Part shown: in pieces, positions 9,184-17,328 of the stretch
Layout: the number at the start of each line of letters is the position of its first letter
Numbering within the stretch: position 1 is the first letter of the stretch
Source: Marivita sp046592965
GTDB taxonomy: Bacteria; Pseudomonadota; Alphaproteobacteria; Rhodobacterales; Rhodobacteraceae
Assembly (NCBI RefSeq): GCF_046592965.1
Contig: NZ_JBISBV010000003.1
Location: 186,001-250,000, forward strand
DNA length: 64,000 bases
Reading direction: 5' to 3'
Notes under the pieces: generated by a model
The model's input: the letters and a program-made list of their open reading frames with translations, nothing else
Databases searched by the model: none
Told to the model about the DNA's origin: nothing
Made by a program: the position numbers and the translations under genes

Positions 9184-9305
9184 ATAAAATGCCTTTATTC
9201 TTGCTTTTTGCGCGCGGATGATCGTGATCTCTGGCCACTATGTCGTGGCGATGTTTTAATTTCCAGTGGAAAATCAAGGAATATCCCCAAGCGTCTCCGG
9301 TGGGC

Positions 9306-10820
9306 TCAATCCCGCCATAGGTCGGGCGTCAGAATCACCACCAGGGCCAGCATCTCGAGCCGCCCCATCACCATCGCAATCGACGCGACCAGTTTCGGCC
9401 CTGCCGCCAGATCGATAAAGCTGAGCCGGCCGGTCTGCACGATGTCGACGAGAGGCCCGCAATTGGAAAGGGTTGCCACAGCCAGGACCAGGGACTGCTC
9501 GAACGGGATATTGAACGCGGCGAACGCGGTGGTGGTCGCGGCCAGGGTGATCGCGAAAATCATGAAGAACACCCAGGCGATGAAGGCGCCCTCGCGTCGG
9601 GTGCGCCGCGACACCAGACCGGAGCGCCCGATCGAGGAGGGATGCACCAAGCGGTCAACCTCGCGCATACCGTTGATGAGCAAGGCAAACACCCGTAGCA
9701 ATTTGACACCGCCGGCGGTGGTGGCAACGCCGCCGCCAATCAGCGCCAGCCCCATCAGGATCAACCCCGGCGTCTCCAGCCCCGACCATGCTTGCGCGTT
9801 GACCCAGTCAACGCTGACAAACCCGTTCGTCGTCAGGAAGGACAGGACAGTGAAGGCCGCGCCCCAAAAGGCTTGGAAGGCCGCGACAAGGTTGTTCTGA
9901 TCACCGATATCGAGCGCCGCGACGAAATGTCGAAGGAACAGGGTGATTGGCACGAGGGCCACGATGAACAGGCCAAGCCGGAATTCGGGGTCATAGAACA
10001 GCCCGGCTTTCTGGCGCCGTCCGGTGTCTTGCGAAAACGTCATTCGCGACAGCGCGAACAGCAGGAACACCGCCATGATGGCTTCGCCCGCAAAGCCGCT
10101 GCTGGCGCCTTGCGGCCCGCCAACCGGTGAGATCCCGGATGTCGACATGATGCTCATCGCGTGGGTGAGCGCAACGAACGGCGTGTCCCCGACCACCAGC
10201 AACAGCACCCACAGCGCCAGCGTGAGCAGACCATAGGTCGGCACCAGGATCGACGCGCTGCGGGCCAGGCGACTTGCCGGGTTCGCGGTGTCGCGGCGCG
10301 CGGCACCGGCCACCACGTCCTGTCCCGGCTCCCCGAGCGAGATCACCTCGAATCCGCCGAGGTTCAGCGGTGCCAGGATCGCCGCCGCCGCCACCCACAT
10401 CAGCAAACCGCCCATCCAGCCGACCTGCGCGCGCCACAGATGTTCCGCCATCGACAGGCGTTCTGGGGGAAACAGAGGCATGCCCGTGGTCGACAGGCTC
10501 GACACCATTTCGAGGTAGCTGTTGAGAAAACTCGTTGTCTGCACCGCCTCGTAGAACGGCACGGCCAGCACGGCGGGCAGGACGATGAACGTCGCCAGAA
10601 GCGCCAGCAACTGACGGATCGCATTGCGGTTGTGCAAGCGGTTGGCCAAGGCAAAGGCCACCAGCGCGCAAAAGATCAGCCCCACCATCGCGGAATAGAA
10701 AAAGCTGCGCGCGTCGTGATGGGATTCGTTGGCCAGAGCCACCACGGCAGGCACCAGCATCGACGCCGAGGCGATCCCGGTGAGCAGCAGCAACAGCGGC
10801 AGGCGATAGAGCAGCGCCAT
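9306..10820 (-). CDS. trkH: Potassium transporter, TrkH family membrane subunit
   Basis: A 504-residue polytopic membrane protein of the TrkH/KtrB superfamily, the channel-forming part of the Trk potassium uptake system. Selectivity-filter-like loops such as STTGMPLF and STSGISPVGG occur in the first half, with TTNGF and SNCGP later, consistent with four pore repeats. It starts 3 bp after the trkA stop on the same strand, so the two subunits are probably made together. Confidence 0.9.
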   Translation of the reverse strand: MALLYRLPLLLLLTGIASASMLVPAVVALANESHHDARSFFYSAMVGLIFCALVAFALANRLHNRNAIRQLLALLATFIVLPAVLAVPFYEAVQTTSFLNSYLEMVSSLSTTGMPLFPPERLSMAEHLWRAQVGWMGGLLMWVAAAAILAPLNLGGFEVISLGEPGQDVVAGAARRDTANPASRLARSASILVPTYGLLTLALWVLLLVVGDTPFVALTHAMSIMSTSGISPVGGPQGASSGFAGEAIMAVFLLFALSRMTFSQDTGRRQKAGLFYDPEFRLGLFIVALVPITLFLRHFVAALDIGDQNNLVAAFQAFWGAAFTVLSFLTTNGFVSVDWVNAQAWSGLETPGLILMGLALIGGGVATTAGGVKLLRVFALLINGMREVDRLVHPSSIGRSGLVSRRTRREGAFIAWVFFMIFAITLAATTTAFAAFNIPFEQSLVLAVATLSNCGPLVDIVQTGRLSFIDLAAGPKLVASIAMVMGRLEMLALVVILTPDLWRD

Positions 10821-10823
10821 CGG

Positions 10824-12200
10824 TCAGAAAAAATCGATGGAGACCTGAAGCAGACGTTCCACCTCTGCGACATCTCCGGTCAGTGTGAAGATCACCACCA
10901 GATCCCCCTCCTCGACCACCATCGAACCCGTCGGCCGCAACACCTTGTCGCCCTTGCGGATGGCACCCACGATCACGCCCTCGGGGAAATCGATGTCGCG
11001 CAGCTTTTTGCCCGCCATGGGCGAGGTTGACAGCACCTCGGCCTCGATAACCTCGGCCTCGGCATCGCCGATGGAATAGACCGCGCGCACCCGCCCGTGG
11101 CGGAAATGGCGCAGGATCGAGCTGACGGTGACGGAGCGCGGGTTGATATAGGCGTCGATGCCCAGCGTTTCCATCAGCGGCTCCAGCGTCGGGTCGTTGA
11201 TCAGCGCGATCGCCATCGGGCAGCCTTCGGACTTGGCGCGCACGGCTGCCAGCATGTTGGTCTTGTCATCATCAGTCACGCAGAGCACCGCATCGGCGCG
11301 CTCGATATTGGCCTCGGCCAGCAGCGCCACATCCATCCCGTCGCCGTTCAGAACGATGGTGCGCTCCAGCGCCTCGGCGGCAATTTCCGCCGTCTTGCGG
11401 TTGCGCTCGATCACCTTGGCACGAATGCGGTCGGTGCGTTCCTCGAGCTGTTTGGCAACCGTCAGACCGACATTGCCGCCGCCGATGATGACCACGCGTT
11501 CCTGCTTGCGATGGGTCTTGCCGAACACTTCGAGCGTGCGGCGGACGTCCTCGTCATGCGCCATGACATAACACGAATCTCCGACGAAGATCTGGTCGGC
11601 GGATTCCGGCGCGAACAGCGTGCCGTCGCGCCGGATGCCGACGACGATCACCCGCAGCGTCGAGAACAGATCGGTCAGCTGGTTGAGCGGCGTGTTGACG
11701 ATCGGGCAATCCTGATCGATCGTCAGCCCCATCAGAGCGGCCTTGCCGTCCAGAAACATCTCGGTGTCGAACGCCGCCGGCGCCGCCAGCCGCTGCAATG
11801 CCGCCTCGGCGACCTCCATCTCGGGGCTGATCACCACGTCGATGGGCATGTGATCGCGGCGGTACAGATCGGAATAGATCGCCGTCAGATAGCTTTTGGC
11901 CCGCAGCCGCGCGATCTTGCGCGGGATCGAGAACACCGAATGCGCCACCTGACAGGTCACCATGTTGACCTCGTCGGAATGGGTCGCGGCGATGATCATG
12001 TCGGCGTCTTTCGCCCCCGCCTGCGCCAGCACGTCCGGGTAGGACGCAAACCCCGCGATGCCCTGCACATCCAGCGCATCCGTCGCCCGGCGCACCAGTT
12101 CGGAGTTGTTGTCCACGATGGTGACATCGTTGCGCTCCCCCGACAGATGCCGCGCGATTTGCCACCCGACCTGACCGGCCCCGCAGATGATAACTTTCAT
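10824..12200 (-). CDS. trkA: Trk potassium uptake regulatory subunit TrkA
   Basis: A 458-residue cytoplasmic ring subunit that gates TrkH according to NAD(H)/ATP. It has two tandem RCK modules: the first Rossmann motif GAGQVGWQIA at residues 7-16 and the second GGGNVGLTVAKQL near residue 240, each followed by a TrkA_C domain. This gene normally follows ntrX directly in alphaproteobacteria; here a foreign-looking gene and 320 bp of non-coding DNA separate them. Confidence 0.95.
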   Translation of the reverse strand: MKVIICGAGQVGWQIARHLSGERNDVTIVDNNSELVRRATDALDVQGIAGFASYPDVLAQAGAKDADMIIAATHSDEVNMVTCQVAHSVFSIPRKIARLRAKSYLTAIYSDLYRRDHMPIDVVISPEMEVAEAALQRLAAPAAFDTEMFLDGKAALMGLTIDQDCPIVNTPLNQLTDLFSTLRVIVVGIRRDGTLFAPESADQIFVGDSCYVMAHDEDVRRTLEVFGKTHRKQERVVIIGGGNVGLTVAKQLEERTDRIRAKVIERNRKTAEIAAEALERTIVLNGDGMDVALLAEANIERADAVLCVTDDDKTNMLAAVRAKSEGCPMAIALINDPTLEPLMETLGIDAYINPRSVTVSSILRHFRHGRVRAVYSIGDAEAEVIEAEVLSTSPMAGKKLRDIDFPEGVIVGAIRKGDKVLRPTGSMVVEEGDLVVIFTLTGDVAEVERLLQVSIDFF

Positions 12201-12520
12201 GGCGTTTGCCCGCAGCGGGGCTCCCTGGCTATGGCGCAGACCTTTGTGTGGCAGAGGTGGGGGGTGGGGTCAATTGGGGAGGGGGTGGATGGGGAGGGTA
12301 GTTCGGCGCGACCGCGCATCGTCGGCGCGCGCGGTGGCGATCCAACCGATGATCTCCTCGATTTATACCAGACCCATCCGAATAAAATCGACACTGAGCG
12401 CTGCCCCAACCAAATCGCCGCCGCATGGGAGCGCGCCGGCGATGCGCGGTGGGCTTCGCCCACTATTTCGCGCAGGCGATCATCAAAGACAGATTTCTAC
12501 TTTACAGCGTTGTTGAAAGT
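12201..12520. other. Non-coding stretch between trkA and the DUF4238 gene
   Basis: A 320-bp gap with no convincing gene. The part beside trkA has a purine-rich, G-run tract on the plus strand (about 12251-12300). A small perfect hairpin GTGGGC-TTC-GCCCAC lies at 12449-12463, downstream of the DUF4238 gene, and could end its transcription although no U tract follows. Base composition falls sharply after about 12485, where the A+T-rich insert begins. The trkA promoter is expected in the left part but I cannot point to boxes. Confidence 0.55.
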
Positions 12521-13384
12521 TTAACTAAATGAGCACTCTCTTTCTTCACTCGAATTTAGTGCAACACAAGTGCGAATTTCGGTACAACTTTGTGATACGA
12601 CCGAATCGCTTTGAGAGAAGAGCTTGAGATTAACCTTATCAACAAGATCTGTGGGCACCGAAATCGGACAGTCACTGTTGTTTTTCCCAGAAAGTAAAAA
12701 TGCGAGACGGGGAGCAAGTGGCAGGAAAAACTCAAACTGACGCTCTGACTTTCCAAACGGATTTGTGATCCACTCTTCCTCTGTCGGCTCGAATCGACAT
12801 ATTGGTAATGAGCCAATCACGAAAGACCTATTCTCGTCACTCGGCATGCAAAAATGTACACCAAATCCATCAAAAAACTCACTCGCAAGTTCGTTGGTGT
12901 TTCTACTTTGGAGCATCAGTTCTTTCGTCTGAGCCTCAACCGTAAGGGCACTTCGACGGCACAAGCTATTCGCCAAGGTGATCACAGTATGGGCTGCACC
13001 GAAAGCGGCTGTCCCTCGAACGTGGGCTTGCGTTTTTGGATTTCGTACAAACAAGTTTAATGCGAAGGCGAGTAGAAGAGTCCGATCTTCCTTACAGAGA
13101 CTACAATGCAAACCCGAATATGAAAGAGTCAAACGACGCTGAATTAATTTGCCGATCTTATCATCAAACTCTTTTCCGAATTCGTGCTCAATTGAATAAT
13201 TTTTTGTTCCGTCCTCATGCGTTAGCGTATAAGCGTGTTTTTGCCAAAACACCGACCGACGATTTCGTTTTTCGATATCGCTATTGGGGCTTTGCTTGTC
13301 GAAGAAGAAGACCTGTCCGTCCTCGCCTTCAAAAAACCTTAGTACCGACTGTGGTACAAAATGTTGACGCTTCGGATTACCCAC
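12521..13384 (-). CDS. DUF4238 domain protein, probable horizontally acquired gene
   Basis: A 287-residue protein that begins with KRQHFVPQSVLRFF, the hallmark N-terminus of the DUF4238 family. The family is mostly found in accessory islands and its biochemical role is unknown. Further conserved-looking points are the early VFFFDK strand and a helical middle segment with LLLAFALNLFVRNP. There is no signal peptide or clear membrane segment. G+C is far below the neighbours (about 38% in sampled stretches), codon use is atypical, and the gene sits between ntrX and trkA, which are normally adjacent. It is transcribed in the same direction as the block. I cannot assign a function. Confidence 0.8.
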   Translation of the reverse strand: MGNPKRQHFVPQSVLRFFEGEDGQVFFFDKQSPNSDIEKRNRRSVFWQKHAYTLTHEDGTKNYSIEHEFGKEFDDKIGKLIQRRLTLSYSGLHCSLCKEDRTLLLAFALNLFVRNPKTQAHVRGTAAFGAAHTVITLANSLCRRSALTVEAQTKELMLQSRNTNELASEFFDGFGVHFCMPSDENRSFVIGSLPICRFEPTEEEWITNPFGKSERQFEFFLPLAPRLAFLLSGKNNSDCPISVPTDLVDKVNLKLFSQSDSVVSQSCTEIRTCVALNSSEERECSFS

Positions 13385-13425
13385 AGCAAGCCACCACCCA
13401 AACCCCGAACCCTAACAAACCCCTA

Positions 13426-13485
13426 ATAGGTCCACTCCGGCCCCAATGTTTCGCATGCGAAACAATAGGGCCAAACCGGACCTAT
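13426..13485. repeat. 60-bp centre-symmetric palindrome beside the inserted gene
   Basis: Positions pair symmetrically about 13455/13456 with 24 of 30 base pairs matching. The core TGTTTCGCATGCGAAACA (13447-13464) is a perfect 18-bp palindrome, and the outer arms ATAGGTCC/GGACCTAT and GGCCC/GGGCC also match. It starts 4 bp past the ntrX stop and lies 41 bp upstream of the DUF4238 gene. With no loop, it looks more like a dyad binding or recombination site than a classic terminator, although a cruciform or hairpin ending ntrX transcription is possible. Confidence 0.8.
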
Positions 13486-13489
13486 CCGC

Positions 13490-14905
13490 TCACGTCACCT
13501 CTTCAACGTCGTCCTCCAGATAGGCCACGCGGCTGCCCGATTTCGATCCCGTCACCACGCCCAGCGATTTCAGCTTGCGGTGCAGCGCGCTGCGCTCCAT
13601 GCCGACGAAGCTGGCGGTGCGGCTGATATTGCCGCCAAAGCGGTTGATCTGGGTCAGCAGGTACTCCCGCTCGAACGCCTCGCGCGCTTCGCGCAGCGGC
13701 ATCGTCGCCAGCGTGCCCGACAGCACCACCCGGCCCTCTTCGTCATCGGCGGGCGCGGTGTCCTGCGGCAGTTCGCGCGCCGCGATATCGCCGGTGCCGT
13801 CGCCGAGGATCAACACGCGCTCGATCAGGTTCTTCAACTGGCGCACGTTGCCGGGCCAGATCATCGTCTGCAACAGCGCCACCGCATCGCTGCTCAGGCC
13901 GCGCTTGGGCAGGCCCTGGGTTTCGTTGAACAGCTCGATGAAATGCGCCGCCAGCATCGGGATATCCTCGCGCCGGTCCTCAAGGCTCGGCACGGTGATC
14001 GGCACCACGTTGAGCCGGTGATAAAGCTCCTCGCGAAACGTGCCGGCGGCGATGGCGTCTTGCAGGTTGCGGTTGGTCGAGGAGATCACCCGCAGATCGA
14101 CGCGCACCTTGTCGGCCCCGCCGACGCGCTGGAATTGCTGGTCCACCAGCACACGCAGGATCTTGGATTGCGTGCCGAGCGGCATGTCGGCCACTTCGTC
14201 AAAGTAAACCACACCGCCATGCGCCTGCTCCAGCAGCCCCGGCTCCACCCCGCGTTCGGGCGTTTCGCGGCCAAACAGCACCTCCTCCATCGTTTCGGGC
14301 GCGACCCCGGCGCAGTTGACGGTGATGAAGGGCGCGTTGGCGCGGTTGGAATGGGCGTGGATGTAGCGCGCCGCGACTTCCTTGCCGCTGCCCGCCGGGC
14401 CAGAGAGCAGCACCCGCCCGTTGGATTTGGTCACCTTGTCGAGGTTCGACACAAGGCTGCGATACGCACCGCACTCGCCCACCATCTGCGCCACATCCGT
14501 TTCGCGGCGTTTCAGCTTCTGGTTCTCGCGCCGCAACCGGCTGGTTTCCATCGCGCGGCGGATGACAACCAGCAACTGGTCGATGTTGAAGGGCTTTTCG
14601 ATGAAGTCATACGCCCCCTGCTTGATCGCGGCGACCGCGATTTCGATGTTGCCGTGGCCTGAAATGATCACCACCGGCACATCGGGATTGTCGCGTTTGA
14701 CGGTTTTCAGGATGTCGATCCCGTCCATCTTGCTGTCCTTGAGCCAGATATCGAGGATCAGCAAAGCCGGTTCTTCGGTGTTGATTTCGGTCATCGCGTC
14801 CGAAGAATTGCCCGCAAGCCGGGTGGTGTACCCTTCATCCTCAAGGATATCGCCGATCAGTTCGCGGATATCGCGCTCGTCGTCTACAATCAGAATATCG
14901 CTCAT
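13490..14905 (-). CDS. ntrX: Nitrogen/redox response regulator NtrX
   Basis: A 471-residue response regulator paired with NtrY. The receiver domain has phospho-acceptor Asp52 (LDIWL) and a KPF Lys. The AAA+ domain has Walker A GPAGSGKE and Walker B VVYFDEV, and the C-terminus is a Fis-type helix-turn-helix (ISRTASFVGMERSALHRKL). The region that in sigma-54 activators holds GAFTGA reads GRETPERGVEPG, so direct sigma-54 activation is unlikely. The ATG at 14905 has a GAGG site 8 bp upstream; the frame's longer start at 14935 runs into the end of ntrY and is rejected. Confidence 0.95.
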   Translation of the reverse strand: MSDILIVDDERDIRELIGDILEDEGYTTRLAGNSSDAMTEINTEEPALLILDIWLKDSKMDGIDILKTVKRDNPDVPVVIISGHGNIEIAVAAIKQGAYDFIEKPFNIDQLLVVIRRAMETSRLRRENQKLKRRETDVAQMVGECGAYRSLVSNLDKVTKSNGRVLLSGPAGSGKEVAARYIHAHSNRANAPFITVNCAGVAPETMEEVLFGRETPERGVEPGLLEQAHGGVVYFDEVADMPLGTQSKILRVLVDQQFQRVGGADKVRVDLRVISSTNRNLQDAIAAGTFREELYHRLNVVPITVPSLEDRREDIPMLAAHFIELFNETQGLPKRGLSSDAVALLQTMIWPGNVRQLKNLIERVLILGDGTGDIAARELPQDTAPADDEEGRVVLSGTLATMPLREAREAFEREYLLTQINRFGGNISRTASFVGMERSALHRKLKSLGVVTGSKSGSRVAYLEDDVEEVT

Positions 14906-14931
14906 TGTCTTGCCTCTGCCTTGGTTAATCG

Positions 14932-17229
14932 TCACGTCTCAAATGCGCTCAGCGCGGCCAGCCGATCAGCCGCGATCTGCTCTTGCGGCGCGGCCGGATC
15001 CTTGGCCACCATCACAGGCAGCCGCACGACCGCCCGCGCGCCGCGCCGGTCGGTGGCCCCAAACGGCTGCGCCTCATCCAGAACCAGCGTTCCGCCATGT
15101 TCCTCGATGATCTTTTTCACGATCGGCAACCCAAGCCCGGTGCCCTTCTCGCGCGTCGTCACATAGGGCTCGAACAGCCGCGAGGTATCTTCGGGAAGAC
15201 CGATGCCGTTGTCTTCGATGATGATCTCGGCGACGTCTCCGTCGCGATGACAGGTGACGCGAATCTCTGGTGTGATCTGTTCGTCCGGATGTTTTTCCCG
15301 AAACGTTTCAATCGCTTCTCCGGCGTTCTTTACCAGATTGGTAAAGGCCTGTCCGATCATCGTCGCGTCAATCTCGGCCGGGATCGCCGCCTCGGGAAGA
15401 TCGGTGACAAAATGCACCTCGGGCTGTCCGGTCTCCTGCAACAGCACCGCGCCGCGCAGGATGTTCACCACGTCCTCGGGCTTGCGGTCGGGTTCAGGCA
15501 TGCGGGCGAATTTCGAAAACTCATCAACAATGCGCCGCAAGTCATTGGTTTGACGCACGATAACTTCAGTCATCTGCTCCAGCCGCTCGGCATCCTCTGT
15601 CGGCAGTTGGCCGCGAAACTTGCGGCGGATGCGTTCGGCGGACAGCTGGATCGGTGTCAGCGGGTTCTTGATTTCATGCGCGATGCGCCGCGCCACGTCG
15701 CCCCAGGCGGCCATGCGCTGCGCACTGACAAGATCGGTGACATCATCGAACGCGACCACATATCCCTCAAGCCCGCCATCCTCGCGGCGACGGGTCGACA
15801 GGCGCACCAGCAGGTTCTCGTGCCGTCCCTCGCGGGTGACATGCACTTCTTCCTGCGCGGTTTCGATCCCCTGCTCGCGCAGACGATCAAAAAGCGGTCC
15901 GAACTCGGGCACGGCAACCGTGATCTGGACCCGGTGCTGGTTCTCCTGCCAGCCCAGCAATCGCTCTGCGGATCGGTTCACGAAGGTCACGCGCCCGTCG
16001 GGATCAAGCCCGACCACGCCCGACGTCACCGATGTGAGCACTGAATCGAACAGGCGCTGACGGCGCTCGATCTGGCGGGTGTTGTCGAGCAGGGTTTCGC
16101 GCTGCCCCTTCAACTGGCGCGTCATCTGGTTGAAGTAGCGCCCCAGCATGGCGATCTCGTCGTCGCCGTCTTCTTCGACCACCTTCACATCCAGATCACC
16201 TGCCCCCACACGCTGTGCCGCGCCGGTCAGGCGCCCGACCGGGCGGCTCAGCCGTTCGGCAAACCACAGGCCAAGCCAGACGGCGGCGAGGATGAGCAGG
16301 AACGCGAAACCGAGATACAGGAGCGCAAAGTCGAACAGCACGCGGCCGCGGTCGTTTTCCTGTTGCTGGTAGAACCGTGCCGTCGCCTGGGTGTCATCAA
16401 GCAGGTTGAGGATCTGCCCGTCGACCTCGCGCGTGATGTAGAGATAGCGGTCGGCAAATGCGCGCAGCGGGATCAGCGCGCGCAGTTCGTTGCGATCCCA
16501 GTCCTGCACCAGCGCGATGCCCGCGTCATCGGCAATCGCGAAAGTCGCAGGGGTCGGACGTTCATAATCAAAGAGATACGACCGCTCGCCCCGTGCGCGA
16601 ATTTCCGCAGCACCGTCAATCACATACGCCTCGCGCAAGCCGCGTTGGATCTGTGCCTGACCCTGGCTCAGCGCCTGGCGCAATTCGCCGTCATCCATGA
16701 TGAAGGTGGCCCTGCGGTTCGCGTCAAGAAACGCCGCCAGCGCACGCGCGTCCTGCGTCAGCCCTTCGCGATGCTCTTCCTCATACGCCTCTGCCGCCGA
16801 GAGTGAGGCACCGACGACGTTGCGCACCCGTTCGGAGAACCATGTCTCAAGACCGATGTTGATCGTCAGCACCGCAAACACCGCCACGGTGATCGTCGGC
16901 AAGAGCGCCATCAGCGCAAACGCGCCGGTGAGCCGCAAATGCAGGCGCGATCCTGCGGATTTGGCGCGCCGTGCCGCGATCATCTTGGCGACGCGGCTCA
17001 GCACCAGTGCAGCGAGTAGCAGCACATAGACAAGATCGGCCAGCAGGACCAGCCGCAGGTTCAACTGCGCCCCCCGGCCACTGTCGAGCGGACCGAGCAC
17101 CAGGATCGTGGCGACGGCAAGCACGGGTCCAAGCACGACAAGACCGAGGGTCATGGCGTTTTGGTAGCGTCGTTGCCGACGCATCCGGCTGAGCCGGGAC
17201 CAGTTCAATGAGCGTGCCCAGGTGGCCAC
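14932..17229 (-). CDS. ntrY: Membrane sensor histidine kinase NtrY
   Basis: About 765 residues. Two N-terminal membrane segments, a large extracytoplasmic sensor loop, a third membrane helix, then HAMP, PAS and the kinase core. The H-box is RRIAHEIKNPLTPIQ and ATP-binding boxes DNGIGLP and GTGLGLPIV follow. It phosphorylates NtrX, encoded 26 bp downstream. The start is uncertain: the GTG at 17229 preceded by AAGGCGGGG is preferred, the frame is open to 17313, and an internal ATG at 17184 is also possible. Confidence 0.93.
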   Translation of the reverse strand: MATWARSLNWSRLSRMRRQRRYQNAMTLGLVVLGPVLAVATILVLGPLDSGRGAQLNLRLVLLADLVYVLLLAALVLSRVAKMIAARRAKSAGSRLHLRLTGAFALMALLPTITVAVFAVLTINIGLETWFSERVRNVVGASLSAAEAYEEEHREGLTQDARALAAFLDANRRATFIMDDGELRQALSQGQAQIQRGLREAYVIDGAAEIRARGERSYLFDYERPTPATFAIADDAGIALVQDWDRNELRALIPLRAFADRYLYITREVDGQILNLLDDTQATARFYQQQENDRGRVLFDFALLYLGFAFLLILAAVWLGLWFAERLSRPVGRLTGAAQRVGAGDLDVKVVEEDGDDEIAMLGRYFNQMTRQLKGQRETLLDNTRQIERRQRLFDSVLTSVTSGVVGLDPDGRVTFVNRSAERLLGWQENQHRVQITVAVPEFGPLFDRLREQGIETAQEEVHVTREGRHENLLVRLSTRRREDGGLEGYVVAFDDVTDLVSAQRMAAWGDVARRIAHEIKNPLTPIQLSAERIRRKFRGQLPTEDAERLEQMTEVIVRQTNDLRRIVDEFSKFARMPEPDRKPEDVVNILRGAVLLQETGQPEVHFVTDLPEAAIPAEIDATMIGQAFTNLVKNAGEAIETFREKHPDEQITPEIRVTCHRDGDVAEIIIEDNGIGLPEDTSRLFEPYVTTREKGTGLGLPIVKKIIEEHGGTLVLDEAQPFGATDRRGARAVVRLPVMVAKDPAAPQEQIAADRLAALSAFET

Positions 17230-17328
17230 AGCCAAACCCCGCCTTGATGTGTCGCGCAGCCCGACAACCGCTATATTATGTGGCCCCGACCCACTGCGTC
17301 GTCGTCGAAGCACGTTTATGTGGCAGTT

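Noticed and set aside
11097..12524. A 475-codon plus-strand frame opposite trkA
   Set aside because: The trkA motifs on the other strand explain the region; the antisense product is His/Arg-rich and meaningless.
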